Origin: an uncultured bacterium
Lineage (GTDB): Bacteria; Bacillota; Clostridia; Lachnospirales; Lachnospiraceae
Direction: 5' to 3'
Assembly: GCA_905215625.1 (NCBI GenBank)
Contig: CAJMQQ010000006.1
Location: forward strand, 7,614 to 71,613
Length of the DNA: 64,000 bases
Numbering within the stretch: position 1 is the first letter of the stretch; the number at the start of each line of letters is the position of its first letter. A program made the position numbers and the translations under genes. The notes under the pieces were generated by a model. That model had not been told where the DNA came from, did no database searches, and saw nothing but the letters and a program-made list of their open reading frames with translations. Below are positions 1 through 8,605 of this stretch, one piece after another.

Positions 1-175
1 AGATTCCGTATCCACTCACAATTAAGAAAATATGCACGCCCCATGCACCAGATATATCTAAATATCCCATATGACCAAGAATAACGAACAAAATCGCAAA
101 TCCTTTTAATAACAATGTCTGTTCTTTTGTAAAAGAAATACTTCCTCTAACCTGCACCTTAATACCTCTTATCAT
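1..175 (-). CDS. Acyltransferase family 3-like membrane protein, N-terminal part (cut by window edge)
   Basis: An open frame runs off the left edge. Its first 58 codons give an N-terminus with a hydrophobic stretch (GFAILFVILGHMGY), then a tryptophan-glycine-valine-histidine segment and the phrase LIVSGYGI. This is the usual opening of integral membrane acyltransferases (OafA/Acyltransferase_3), where the first helix carries a GH motif and the next ends in LSGY/F. Such proteins O-acetylate polysaccharides. Its place downstream of a sugar-1-phosphate transferase fits a role in modifying the same exopolysaccharide. The start is uncertain: ATG at 175 has no clear ribosome site, and a GTG six codons later is preceded by AGAGGT. 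Only about 58 residues are visible, so the family call is good but the substrate is unknown. Confidence 0.7.
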   Translation of the reverse strand, partial: MIRGIKVQVRGSISFTKEQTLLLKGFAILFVILGHMGYLDISGAWGVHIFLIVSGYGI

Positions 176-237
176 ATCTTTATAAATTTAGACAAATACA
201 TAAAAACTTCTGTTCGGCTCAATTCTGGACAAAACGA

Positions 238-1689
238 TTACATAGATCCATCCCTTTTCAAAACAGCAGCAACTGTCTTAAACAAAATCCTGAAATCCAA
301 TCCCATACTCCAGTTTCTGATATATTCGGTATCAAGTTTTACTACTTCCTCAAAGTCTGTAATATCACTTCGGCCGCTTACCTGCCACATTCCTGTAATA
401 CCTGGCTTCATAGCAATTCTGGCACGGTGATGAAAATCATATTCTTCATATTCTGATTTCAGACATGGACGAAAGCCTATCAGCGACATCTGCCCAATCA
501 AAACATTGAAAAACTGTGGAAATTCATCTAATGATGTAGAGCGGATAAATTGGCCGATTCCTGTCTTCTTTGTTCCATCTGGAAGAATTTTATTTCCAAT
601 GATTCTTGGATCAAAGTCCATCTTAAACATCAGGTTACTGCTCATTTTATTTTCTTTCATCAGTTCCGCTTTTCTCTCTTCTGCATCCATATACATACTG
701 CGGAATTTATACATTTTAAATACTTTACCATTCTGACCGATTCTATCCTGGGAGAAGAAAATTGGCCCTGGCGAAGCAATGTAAATTGCTGGAGCGATAA
801 AGATAAAAATAATGCCGGTTGCAAGACATCCCACCAATCCGGCAAGGATATCTATTGTTCTCTTCATGAATGTCTGCTTCATTGTCATAACATTGATGCT
901 GGTTGTTAGAACCGTATATCCTCCAACCTTTCCAATCGTCTGTTTTCCCAAGGTGCTGTTCGTTACTTTTGTAAGACTTAAATGTACGGTAAGTCCCATC
1001 TCAGAACATCTTTCAATCAGTTCTTTTGGGTATGGTGCTTTTTCATCTAAAATTATAAACACCTCATCTACCCAGCCTTGAAGTAAAAACTCTGCTGCCT
1101 TTTCTGCATCGGAAACGACCGGAACGCCTTCAATGATTTCTCCAGTCATCTCTTTATCTACAATTATGACACCATTGATCTGCTGCATATCATAATTATG
1201 TTCTTCTACATTCTTTACAACTTCTTCTGCGATGCTGCTTGTCGTAACAATGATAAGCGAACTGTCACCACCATTTTTCATTCTGCTTTCTAAATAACGT
1301 TTCCATAAAATTCGCGCTACATAAGTAAGAACTCCATAGATCCCACTCGTCATAAACAGTGTGATTCTTGAATAATCATCCCCATCCTGGATAGTAATCA
1401 AATACAAACTGCTTACTAACACTAACATAACTGCCTGTTTTACAGATATTGCAAATTCTTTATAGTATCCTCTTTTCAGGACATTTTTATATGACTCAAA
1501 AATAAAAATTACGATAAGATCCGCAAGTTCTACAAAAATTGCCATATTGCGGTACAATGGAACCGCATAGGGATTCCAATTTCCCTGGCGCAACACATAT
1601 GATAAATAAAAAGCAAGCTGCACGCATAACAAATCTAACACTATAAAATCTAAATGTTTAAGCCAGCCACTTGAATTTTTCTTGTACAT
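238..1689 (-). CDS. Polyprenyl-phosphate sugar-1-phosphate transferase (WcaJ/WbaP-like initiating glycosyltransferase)
   Basis: This 483-residue membrane protein probably transfers a hexose-1-phosphate to undecaprenyl phosphate, the first committed step of exopolysaccharide repeat-unit assembly. Four hydrophobic segments lie in residues about 10-125, followed by a soluble NAD-fold-like region and a further membrane segment near 280. The C-terminal 200 residues are the bacterial sugar transferase domain, with KMYKFRSM, SLDEFPQFFNVL, MSLIGFRP and KPGITGMWQVSGR. GGAGAG before ATG 1689 supports the start. It is the most distal complete gene of the polysaccharide operon. The family is clear; which sugar it loads cannot be read from sequence. 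Confidence 0.93.
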   Translation of the reverse strand: MYKKNSSGWLKHLDFIVLDLLCVQLAFYLSYVLRQGNWNPYAVPLYRNMAIFVELADLIVIFIFESYKNVLKRGYYKEFAISVKQAVMLVLVSSLYLITIQDGDDYSRITLFMTSGIYGVLTYVARILWKRYLESRMKNGGDSSLIIVTTSSIAEEVVKNVEEHNYDMQQINGVIIVDKEMTGEIIEGVPVVSDAEKAAEFLLQGWVDEVFIILDEKAPYPKELIERCSEMGLTVHLSLTKVTNSTLGKQTIGKVGGYTVLTTSINVMTMKQTFMKRTIDILAGLVGCLATGIIFIFIAPAIYIASPGPIFFSQDRIGQNGKVFKMYKFRSMYMDAEERKAELMKENKMSSNLMFKMDFDPRIIGNKILPDGTKKTGIGQFIRSTSLDEFPQFFNVLIGQMSLIGFRPCLKSEYEEYDFHHRARIAMKPGITGMWQVSGRSDITDFEEVVKLDTEYIRNWSMGLDFRILFKTVAAVLKRDGSM

Positions 1690-1837
1690 TTTCCATTACT
1701 CTCCCTCTTTTTCTAATGAAGTAAACCGTATCATTAGTTTCCCATTTCATAAATATTCAAAATATAAAGATTCATATAGCTTAGGGGCAGGGTTAATTCA
1801 CTATTTCGTATAATTATTCATTTTGTTTTTTCAGTAA

Positions 1838-1857
1838 GGGCAGCGAAGCCGCTGCCC
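1838..1857. terminator. GC-rich hairpin between the secreted protein and the sugar transferase
   Basis: A perfect 8-bp stem, GGGCAGCG and CGCTGCCC with a four-base loop, follows the minus-strand gene ending at 1883. The pyrimidine tract (CTCTTTTAT) lies on the plus-strand side. On the minus transcript the hairpin is followed by no run of U. It may attenuate or stabilise the mRNA rather than fully stop transcription into the sugar transferase gene. Confidence 0.45.
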
Positions 1858-1882
1858 CTCTTTTATCCTCGTTCAGACTGGA

Positions 1883-2605
1883 TTACTTATACAGGAACTG
1901 TACGGTACAAGAACCTGGCGCTTTAAAGGTAACGGTCTTGGATGTGGCATTAAATGCTACATTGACACGTACCCAGCGGCCAGTTGCATTGTCGTAGTAC
2001 ATAGCGATAACGCTCTGGGTATCGCTCTTTAAGCCGTCTACTACCATTGTAATTTCAGTTGCAACCGGATCGGTTTTTCCAGTTGTCTGGGAAGTCAGAA
2101 TGATGGCGCGGGTGTTGCCCAGTTTCTGATAGCCAGTCAGATTCTGGTCTGGGAATACCTGTGTCGGAGCAGTTCCTTTGTTCAGGCTGTCAATGGTATT
2201 GACAATGTCTGTAGGAAGTCCTGCTGTCTCTGCCCCGCCAACTGCAATGGTTGCTACCATGTCGCCGATGACAGCGCCGCCGCCGCTCTGCATGGTAACA
2301 GCCTGGCCGTCAGTGGTTGTAGTGTTGACCATCAGGCTCATGTTTACGCCGGATGCGTCCTTAGAGGACTGGCCGACAGAAATCTGCTGGCCGTCTGAAG
2401 ATACTACAATACTTGGGCTGGTTGGCTTCGTAACTTCAGTACCAGAGGTACCATCTCCGCCTACGCTGGTGTTTCCGGAATTGGATGCGGAAGAACTGCT
2501 GCTGGAGCTGTCATTGGTAGGGCTTGAACTTGCTCCATAAGCCATCACTGGAATCATAGCCAGTGTCAGCGCTAACGCCATTGCTTTTACACATTTCTTT
2601 TTCAT
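1883..2605 (-). CDS. Secreted Ser/Thr-rich protein of the polysaccharide operon, unknown function
   Basis: This 240-residue protein begins with KKK and a clear signal peptide ending near AYGA (residues 1-25). A low-complexity Ser/Asn/Gly linker (about 26-60) follows. The remaining domain is rich in Thr, Val and Gly and ends with the beta-strand-like phrase KTVTFKAPGSCTVQFLYK. No catalytic motif was recognised. It lies 25 bases after the LCP gene in the same direction and before the priming transferase, so it is likely co-expressed with exopolysaccharide assembly. It could be a cell-surface or matrix protein exported together with the polymer. The gene is real, judged from signal peptide, spacing and composition; the function is not known. 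Confidence 0.8.
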   Translation of the reverse strand: MKKKCVKAMALALTLAMIPVMAYGASSSPTNDSSSSSSSASNSGNTSVGGDGTSGTEVTKPTSPSIVVSSDGQQISVGQSSKDASGVNMSLMVNTTTTDGQAVTMQSGGGAVIGDMVATIAVGGAETAGLPTDIVNTIDSLNKGTAPTQVFPDQNLTGYQKLGNTRAIILTSQTTGKTDPVATEITMVVDGLKSDTQSVIAMYYDNATGRWVRVNVAFNATSKTVTFKAPGSCTVQFLYK

Positions 2606-2630
2606 AGTGCTTCTCTCCTTTTCTTTATTT

Positions 2631-3749
2631 TCAATAATCAGTGCCCCGCACTGTTACTGACTCATCGGATTCGCTCTCCCGGTAAAACAGGTTCAGGAGA
2701 ACTTCTGTCATTCCCTTTTCATCGGCATGGTATTCGTCATAGGTTTCGGTTACCACTGCGCTTCCTGGAAGTACGTAAAAATCTTCGGAAGTCAGATCTC
2801 CTGTCAGCGCATCAGCCCCAATCCCCAAATACTGGTCTTTTCCCATGTCGGTAATCATGTAGTCTTCTATCATTCCAAACAGCCTGGGAACCGTCTGGCT
2901 GTCTGTTTTAGACATATTCTGCACGGACTTGAAAAATCCGGTCATGTATTCCTGACCCCGGAAAGTCCGGTAAAGAGCAGAGTGATCCTGGGTCGTATCG
3001 CGGTAGCGGACAAAACGTTCTGCCTGGTTTCCTTTTAAGGTAATCTGGCTCCCCTCAATAAATTCTGGATCCACCTGTTCCATTCCCGATGGAATCGTTA
3101 CCGTCACTCCGCCTACTGCATCATTCAGCAAATTGATGGTGGATAGATCTGCTGCCATGTAGTGGTCGATTGGAAATGCTTTTAACAGTTCTGAAACTTC
3201 TTTTACCGTATTTTCGCAGCTTCCTTTTGCCCCATCTCCATAGGAAAACGCCAGCGTAATATGGTCGTATTCTTCTTCCCGGACCGTTCCATCCCAGCTG
3301 ACTGGCGTCAAATAAGTCATGGTATCTCTGGGAATCATCAGAATCTTAAGCTGTCTTCTGGCAGTGTCCCATGCAGCCAGGAACATACTGTCAGCTTGTC
3401 CGGCCTGTCCGCCTTCTTTTGATTCCGTCATGGAATCAGTACGGTCTACACCCATGCACAAAATCGCTTTCATGTAGGTGTTTCTCCGGTAAGTCTTTCC
3501 TTCCCAGGTTACGGTCTGCTGGGCGAAAAGCTGGCTCGTATCTTCCGGTTCCTGGGGAGCCGCACTCTGCCCTCCTATATTTTCTCCTGCAGCCTGCTCT
3601 GCCGCATGGCGGCTGGCTATCATGGCCTCGGTTGCCTTCCGCTCCTGATATAGATTTACGAAAATCACAACGAAAATGACTGCACCAAAGACTCCTGCGC
3701 CAATCCCCAGCCGCGCCAGGCTGATCCTGTGTTCTCTTAACCAGTTCAT
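2631..3749 (-). CDS. LytR-CpsA-Psr (LCP) family phosphotransferase
   Basis: LCP enzymes move finished polymers from the polyprenyl carrier to peptidoglycan on the outer membrane face. The 372-residue protein has one N-terminal membrane anchor (about 15-34) and then the LCP domain, with CMGVDRTDS, ADSMFLAAWD, MIPRDTM and FVRYRDT. These carry the Arg and Asp residues that bind pyrophosphate and metal. Its ATG overlaps the stop of the kinase gene by four bases (ATGA), implying translational coupling. The gene order phosphatase, CpsC, CpsD, LCP fits attachment of the operon's polysaccharide to the cell wall. The family call is secure; the actual acceptor is inferred. Confidence 0.92.
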   Translation of the reverse strand: MNWLREHRISLARLGIGAGVFGAVIFVVIFVNLYQERKATEAMIASRHAAEQAAGENIGGQSAAPQEPEDTSQLFAQQTVTWEGKTYRRNTYMKAILCMGVDRTDSMTESKEGGQAGQADSMFLAAWDTARRQLKILMIPRDTMTYLTPVSWDGTVREEEYDHITLAFSYGDGAKGSCENTVKEVSELLKAFPIDHYMAADLSTINLLNDAVGGVTVTIPSGMEQVDPEFIEGSQITLKGNQAERFVRYRDTTQDHSALYRTFRGQEYMTGFFKSVQNMSKTDSQTVPRLFGMIEDYMITDMGKDQYLGIGADALTGDLTSEDFYVLPGSAVVTETYDEYHADEKGMTEVLLNLFYRESESDESVTVRGTDY

Positions 3750-4588
3750 TCCTGACTCTTCCCGCTTTCTTCTTCAGGATTCTGGGTTTGCTCATAGTGG
3801 GAATGCTGCCCGCCTGCCGGTTCTGGCTTGGTTCCTGAAGTCTCTAATTTGCTGTAGGAACTTTCCTCTCTGCCCTCTTCCCCATAATGCTCGTATTTCC
3901 CATACTTACCGTATTTGCCGTATTTTCCATATTTCCCATAATGGATGTCTTTCGAAGTATCTACCTTATTTAATACCGCTCCCAGTATCCGGCATTTAGA
4001 ACGTTTTAACTGTTCTACTACCTTCTGTTCGATCCGCCAGCTGACCGCGCCGCTTTCAATTACCAGCACCGCGCCGTCGCAGTGACGCGCCACAATGGCT
4101 CCGTCAATCAGCGCTCCCATCGGCGGCGTATCAATCATAATATAGTCATACTCATTTCTCAGTTTCTGGATGGTTGCGCCAAAAACTTCTTCTTCCAGCA
4201 GTTCTGCCGGATTTGGAGAATAAGGACCTGCAAAAATGACGTCCAGCAGTTCGTTATCGGTATGGTACAGCACTTCGTCCAATGTCTTCTGGCCGCTTAA
4301 AAACTGGGACAGTCCATTTAATTTCCGTTTCAGATGATACCGGTATGATAAAACAGATTTCCGGATATCTGCATCAATCAGCAGCGTCTTTTTGCCAATC
4401 TGCGCCATAGCGTCTGCCATTGCAAAGGAAATATCGCTTTTGCCTTCATCTGGCATGGCGCTGGTAAACATGATTACTTTGATCCCTGTGCCGCAGAACT
4501 GCAGATTGGTACGAAGGGTTTTAACCGCTTCTGTATACTCATAGTCATCACTGATGCCGTGCTTGACTTCCAAAACCATTGTTTCCAT
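3746..4588 (-). CDS. CpsD/CapB-type bacterial tyrosine kinase with a Gly-Lys-Tyr repeat tail
   Basis: This 280-residue cytoplasmic ATPase is a BY-kinase that autophosphorylates on C-terminal tyrosines and works with the membrane protein CpsC to control polysaccharide length and export. Visible motifs are Walker A (SAMPDEGKSD), Walker A' (LLIDADIRKS) and Walker B (YIMIDTPP). Residue 217 onward is a run of GKY units, about six Tyr at three-residue spacing, encoded by near-identical nine-base repeats. This is the expected phosphorylation cluster but unusually regular. The residue after GKS is Asp, where most relatives have Thr. The gene starts at the stop of cpsC. Replication slippage could change the number of GKY units. 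Confidence 0.93.
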   Translation of the reverse strand: METMVLEVKHGISDDYEYTEAVKTLRTNLQFCGTGIKVIMFTSAMPDEGKSDISFAMADAMAQIGKKTLLIDADIRKSVLSYRYHLKRKLNGLSQFLSGQKTLDEVLYHTDNELLDVIFAGPYSPNPAELLEEEVFGATIQKLRNEYDYIMIDTPPMGALIDGAIVARHCDGAVLVIESGAVSWRIEQKVVEQLKRSKCRILGAVLNKVDTSKDIHYGKYGKYGKYGKYGKYEHYGEEGREESSYSKLETSGTKPEPAGGQHSHYEQTQNPEEESGKSQE

Positions 4589-5457
4589 TATTTTTTAGTT
4601 CCTTTCTTCCTGGATCTGCCATTCGTCTTTTCCGCCATCTCGATTTCCTTTTTCACTCTCTTGCGAGCTTCTTTCTGGCGTTTTTTCTGGGCTTTCTTAG
4701 ACTTTGCACCAGATTCTCCCTCTCCATTTCTCATAGGAACAGAGGCTAACACGGTAAGTCCCAGGTACTTTTCTACGTCTTCTTCGGTTTGGACGGTGTC
4801 GTTTAAAATAGTCTGAAGGGTAATGATTCCGCAAGTCAGTACCAGGCCTAACATGGCTCCCAGCATGGCATTTTTTGAATTGCTGGGGCTGGTCTTCTCT
4901 GTCGCCACCTGTCCGTATTCGATAACCTTAGGCGGTATCATCTCCATAATGTCTCCGATGTACTCAGATGCCTCGTCTGCAACTGCATCCGCTGTAATCT
5001 TTGCCATCTTCGGATCCGGGTCTGTAACCGTAATGGTAAGAATACGGGTATCCGTAGGATTTCCGATGGAAATTTTTCCGCTCAGTTCTTTATAAGTAGG
5101 TGGATTTTCCATTTCTTTCTGAGTTTCTTTTTTTACTTTTTCTTTTATCCGCTCAATTGCCCCATCAATAACCGGATGGCTGGTTGTGATTACTTTATAA
5201 TCCTGGGTCAATTGGCTTCCAATCTGTAAGTCTGCCAAAGAAGTCAGCGTAGTCTCTTTTGACAATATATACATCATAACTGTGGACGTATACTGAGGCG
5301 TCAGCGCCAGCTTGCTGAATGCAAATCCAATACTTCCCCCTAAAAAGGTTATCAGCACGATCAGCCAGAATTTCCTCTTCCAGGCCCGAAAAAGCTCCAG
5401 AAGATCAATTTCCATTTCATCGTCTCGGTTGTTCATTAATTCATTTTCTCTATCCAT
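4588..5457 (-). CDS. CpsC/Wzz-type chain-length regulator, kinase activator
   Basis: This is a polysaccharide co-polymerase: a membrane protein with two transmembrane helices that activates the CpsD kinase and sets polymer length. The Wzz domain begins EIDLLELFRAWKRKFW, followed by the first helix (LIVLITFLGGSIGFAFSKL). A second helix lies near residue 215 (AMLGAMLGLVLTCGIITL) after a proline-rich motif (TSPSNSKN). The C-terminal tail is very basic (KKAQKKRQKEARKRVKKE) and should contact the kinase. A longer reading frame exists upstream, but ATG 5457 is preceded by an AAGGAAAAAGAG site and begins the conserved domain, giving 289 residues. It sits 26 bases after the phosphatase gene. Confidence 0.92.
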   Translation of the reverse strand: MDRENELMNNRDDEMEIDLLELFRAWKRKFWLIVLITFLGGSIGFAFSKLALTPQYTSTVMMYILSKETTLTSLADLQIGSQLTQDYKVITTSHPVIDGAIERIKEKVKKETQKEMENPPTYKELSGKISIGNPTDTRILTITVTDPDPKMAKITADAVADEASEYIGDIMEMIPPKVIEYGQVATEKTSPSNSKNAMLGAMLGLVLTCGIITLQTILNDTVQTEEDVEKYLGLTVLASVPMRNGEGESGAKSKKAQKKRQKEARKRVKKEIEMAEKTNGRSRKKGTKK

Positions 5458-5483
5458 TCTCTCTTTTTCCTTGCTTTTATTTT

Positions 5484-6194
5484 TTAATAATCCTTTAGTA
5501 TGTCCATAGCATTTTTTCTGGTGATCTCTGCCGCATAAGCTGCATCTGCATGACGCTCCAGCCAGGCTAAGGCTCTTTTTATTTCCGGCGGCCGATGGTC
5601 TTTCCGGTGCATATCGGTTCCTAAAAAATGAATCCTCTTTTCTTTGATCTGCTTCCTGCACCAGCGGACCTCTGCTTCATACCACTTTCCAGCCAGGCTC
5701 TCATAATTCATCTGGAACATTGCTCCCAGTTTATGAAGCTTGCTTAGCATCCCCTCTTTTCGCAGACATCCATACCGCTCGATATGTGCCAGTACCGGAA
5801 TATATCCAAATCCTGCAAGACTCCGGACTGCTCTGCTCATCTGCGCATAGGAGATACAAGTGTCAAATTCTACCAGGACGTACCTGGTTCCTGACAGCGT
5901 AAGCGCCTGACCCGACAGCAGCCTGTCCTCCAGTTCTTCATGATAATAAAGTTCCTGACCCAGAAAAAGAGAAACTTCCGGGATTACTTTCTGGATCTGC
6001 CTTTTGGTTTCCTCATAGATTTTTCTGTAATCCTTTCCGTTTCCCCTTCTATAATAATGAGGTGTGGCAATGATTGTTTTGATTCCCTGGCTGGCCGCCA
6101 TAGATGCCATCTCAATGGATTCTTCTATGGTTCTGGCTCCATCATCAATGCCTGGAAGAATGTGGGCATGAATATCTATAAGCGAATCCTGCAT
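5484..6194 (-). CDS. CpsB/YwqE-type protein-tyrosine phosphatase (PHP domain)
   Basis: This 236-residue metal-dependent phosphatase removes phosphate from the BY-kinase and closes the phosphorylation cycle that controls capsule or exopolysaccharide production. Family motifs are present in order: DIHAHILPGIDDGA at residues 7-20, ATPHYYRR, LGQELYYHE, LAHIERY and GTDMHRKDHRPP, supplying the His, Asp and Glu ligands of the metal centre. A GGGAGG site sits eight bases before ATG 6194. It is the first gene of the polysaccharide operon, preceded by a 321-base leader, and is followed closely by cpsC and cpsD in the classical CpsB-C-D order. Confidence 0.93.
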   Translation of the reverse strand: MQDSLIDIHAHILPGIDDGARTIEESIEMASMAASQGIKTIIATPHYYRRGNGKDYRKIYEETKRQIQKVIPEVSLFLGQELYYHEELEDRLLSGQALTLSGTRYVLVEFDTCISYAQMSRAVRSLAGFGYIPVLAHIERYGCLRKEGMLSKLHKLGAMFQMNYESLAGKWYEAEVRWCRKQIKEKRIHFLGTDMHRKDHRPPEIKRALAWLERHADAAYAAEITRKNAMDILKDY

Positions 6195-6515
6195 AAGTCG
6201 TTCCTCCCGCCACTCATTTTATGATTTGTATACCCCTTCCTTATTATAATGTAGTAATTGAATATAGTGATTGATAGATTCCGATAGCGCCCCAGCCTTT
6301 GAGAAACTCCTTTATAAATTTCCCCAAAATATGAGCATAACAAAATCGGAGGAGGCTTCCACCCCCCCCGAAAAAATTCCGGCCTATCTGATACTGTCGT
6401 TTTATCTCTATTTTTTAGTAATTTTATCACAGAAATTGGGAATTTTCAATATCCCTGACGCATAAAAACCCTTTAAAACGGGTCTGTATCGAAAAAAAAG
6501 CAATTTGATTATATT
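6195..6515 (-). promoter_or_regulatory. Leader and promoter region of the polysaccharide operon
   Basis: No gene is seen in these 321 bases. On the minus strand a TATAAT hexamer lies at 6248-6243, about 50 bases before the phosphatase start, without a convincing -35 partner. Further upstream, around 6362-6369, there is a homopolymer of eight C on the plus strand (G on the transcript). Near 6463-6482 a short ACCC/GGGT hairpin followed by TTTTT could end the muramidase transcript. Known riboswitch cores were looked for and not recognised. Confidence 0.4.
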
Positions 6516-7535
6516 TTACAACATCGCCCCGGACGCGTTAAATTGATATGGCGTCCCATCAATGGTCAGCGTCGTGTCTGCCGCCATAATGCCGTCGTTT
6601 GCAGGATCCAGGTAATACCAGGTCTCCCCTAACTGCTTCCAGCCAGTTACTTTCTGGTAATCCTCAAAATAGTACCAGGCTCCATCTATCTGCTTCCAGC
6701 CTGCCGGAGGGATTACCTGGCTATAATCAGTAAATGCCAGTTCCAGGCATACCGGGCCTTCGATTCCTTTTACATTTCCACTGTCTGTACACTGCCAGAT
6801 AGTACGGTTTGGATAGCTGTTAATCGTACCATAACGGGCATACCAGATGTCGTATGGAATCTGGCTGGTATCCATCTTGTTGACCAGCCAGTCATTGTAG
6901 CTGAATACAATGGGTTTAAACCCCGCCGCTTCTACTGTGCTGCAGAATGCATTGACAATATCTGTAAGCTGCTGTCTGGTAAGTCCCGCTTCTTCCACGA
7001 CTTTTGATTCTACATCCATAGCAATTGGATAAGAAACCTTATATTCTTTTGCAGTCCGGACTGCAAACTGGGCTTCTTTTATGGCGTCTTCTACTGTCAG
7101 CGCCTGGGAATATAAATAGGTTCCCACCTGGATTCCAGCTGCGGCTGCTTCCCTCATATTTACATCAAAATATGGATCTAAATCATCCACATATCCCATA
7201 CGGATAAACGTAAAACTAATATCATCGGAAGCTGCTGCCATCCAGTCAATGTCCTGCTGATATTTGGACACGCTGATTCCCCTGGACAACGCCCCTTCGA
7301 TAACCGCTCCTTCGCTGTTTACATATTGGCCATTTACCTTTTTAAATGCACTATTTTCTGAAACGGTATAATCCCTGTTTAATCCATCTGCCGTTTCAAG
7401 TCCGATTCCCGGACCAATTTCTGATGTTCCCGCCGCTGCTGTCATAGATACAGGCGTACAAAGAAGCCCTGATGCCAGTAAAACGGCTGCCAAACGATAG
7501 TTTCTGCTCTTTCCTGTTACCAAATTCATATTCAT
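6516..7535 (-). CDS. Secreted GH25 muramidase-like protein with cell-wall-binding repeats
   Basis: This 339-residue exported protein has a signal peptide (residues about 1-35, ending SMTAAA) and a glycoside hydrolase family 25 domain at about 84-275. At the C-terminus are two choline-binding-type repeats (GWKQIDGAWYYF and GWKQLGETWYYL). GH25 enzymes cut the beta-1,4 bond between MurNAc and GlcNAc. The DxE active-site motif is visible as MDVES (D174, E176). The first conserved acidic position, normally GIDVS, reads GISVS here (Ser88), so activity may be altered. The gene stands alone between hairpins. It could be an autolysin or a non-catalytic wall-binding protein. Confidence 0.88.
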   Translation of the reverse strand: MNMNLVTGKSRNYRLAAVLLASGLLCTPVSMTAAAGTSEIGPGIGLETADGLNRDYTVSENSAFKKVNGQYVNSEGAVIEGALSRGISVSKYQQDIDWMAAASDDISFTFIRMGYVDDLDPYFDVNMREAAAAGIQVGTYLYSQALTVEDAIKEAQFAVRTAKEYKVSYPIAMDVESKVVEEAGLTRQQLTDIVNAFCSTVEAAGFKPIVFSYNDWLVNKMDTSQIPYDIWYARYGTINSYPNRTIWQCTDSGNVKGIEGPVCLELAFTDYSQVIPPAGWKQIDGAWYYFEDYQKVTGWKQLGETWYYLDPANDGIMAADTTLTIDGTPYQFNASGAML

Positions 7536-7648
7536 AATGTGTCACCTCGTATTATGTAGCTGAAAATCTTCTGTTCCTTTTTCTGAGCATACTCCATTTT
7601 TCTCTGTCTTTCAATAGGCTGTAAGAAATTGTAATAATTTTTAAGATT

Positions 7649-7694
7649 AAAAAACCTCCTTCTGCCCGTCAATTATGACAATCAGAAAGAGGTT
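7649..7694 (-). terminator. Rho-independent terminator of the yebC transcript
   Basis: On the minus strand an AACCTC/TTCTG arm pairs with CAGAA/GAGGTT across one mismatch, giving an 11-bp stem, followed by TTTTTT. It ends transcription about 140 bases beyond yebC. Just upstream (about 7704-7747) a decamer CCATCACTGG occurs twice around a small imperfect hairpin of unknown role. Confidence 0.75.
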
Positions 7695-7834
7695 TTCCGC
7701 ACACCCATCACTGGGCGATTAAAAATCCGCCAGTATACCATCACTGGTACAGATTTTCCGTTATTCTCTTACACATTTTCAAATTCATTATTTCAACAAA
7801 GCCTTATTTTAAGCCATTTCTGGGAGGTTTTCCC

Positions 7835-8572
7835 TTATCTCTCGTCTGTATCCCAGTTGTGGTACACAGCCTGCACATCATCATCCTCATCCAGTAAATC
7901 CAGAGTACGGTTGATCTTCTTAATATCTTCCTCGCTGGTAAGCTCTACCCAGGTCTGAGGAATCATGGTAATATCAGCCTGCGCCATTGGAACGCCTGCT
8001 GCTTCTAAAGCTTCGCGGACTGCGCTGAAGCTGTCCGGATCGGTCAGCACTTCGTAGCTGTCTTCTTCCTCAGAAAAGTCCTCTGCGCCAGCATCCAGAG
8101 CTGCCATCATCAGTTCGTCTGCGTCCATGTCGCATTCTTCCTTGTCGATGATGATCTGGCCCTTCTTATCAAACATATAAGATACGCAGCCAGGAGTACC
8201 TACGTTGCCGCCTCCCTTGGTGAATGCGCTTCTTACGTTTGCTGCTGTACGGTTCTTGTTATCGGTTAATGCATCAACAATGATTGCAACGCCGCTTGGT
8301 CCATAACCTTCATAGGTAATTACTTCGTAGTTTACAGAGTTGGCGTCGCCTGCTGCCTTCTTGATTCCTCTGTCAATGGTATCGTTTGGCATATTGTTTG
8401 CTTTTGCCTTTGCGATTACATCACGAAGCTTGCTGTTATTTGCCGGATCCGGGCCGCCCTCTTTTACTGCAACTGCAATTTCACGTCCGATTACAGTAAA
8501 AATCTTGCCCTTAGCGGCATCGTTTTTCTCTTTCTTATGCTTAATATTGGCAAATTTAGAATGTCCTGACAT
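7835..8572 (-). CDS. yebC: YebC/PmpR (TACO1) family protein
   Basis: The 245-residue protein matches the YebC family along its full length. It opens with the hallmark MSGHSKFANIKHKKEKNDAAKGK, continues with DRGIKKAAG, the YEGYGPSGVAII core and NVRSAFTKGGGN, and has an acidic second half. Family members are DNA-binding regulators or, as shown for TACO1/YebC proteins, helpers for translation of difficult peptides such as polyproline. It stands between a lipoprotein gene and its own strong terminator, so it is probably a short transcription unit. The family call is very secure; the precise cellular role varies between species. Confidence 0.94.
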   Translation of the reverse strand: MSGHSKFANIKHKKEKNDAAKGKIFTVIGREIAVAVKEGGPDPANNSKLRDVIAKAKANNMPNDTIDRGIKKAAGDANSVNYEVITYEGYGPSGVAIIVDALTDNKNRTAANVRSAFTKGGGNVGTPGCVSYMFDKKGQIIIDKEECDMDADELMMAALDAGAEDFSEEEDSYEVLTDPDSFSAVREALEAAGVPMAQADITMIPQTWVELTSEEDIKKINRTLDLLDEDDDVQAVYHNWDTDER

Positions 8573-8605
8573 ACAATAAACAACTCCTTTTTTCTCTCTT
8601 CCGTG

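Noticed and set aside
6176..6430. An 84-codon minus-strand frame in the polysaccharide operon leader
   Set aside because: It overlaps the phosphatase start in another register, spans the G8 tract, and shows no protein-like composition.
7700..7750. Two copies of CCATCACTGG suggesting a CRISPR-like repeat
   Set aside because: Only two short copies around one small hairpin; no regular spacing or cas genes.
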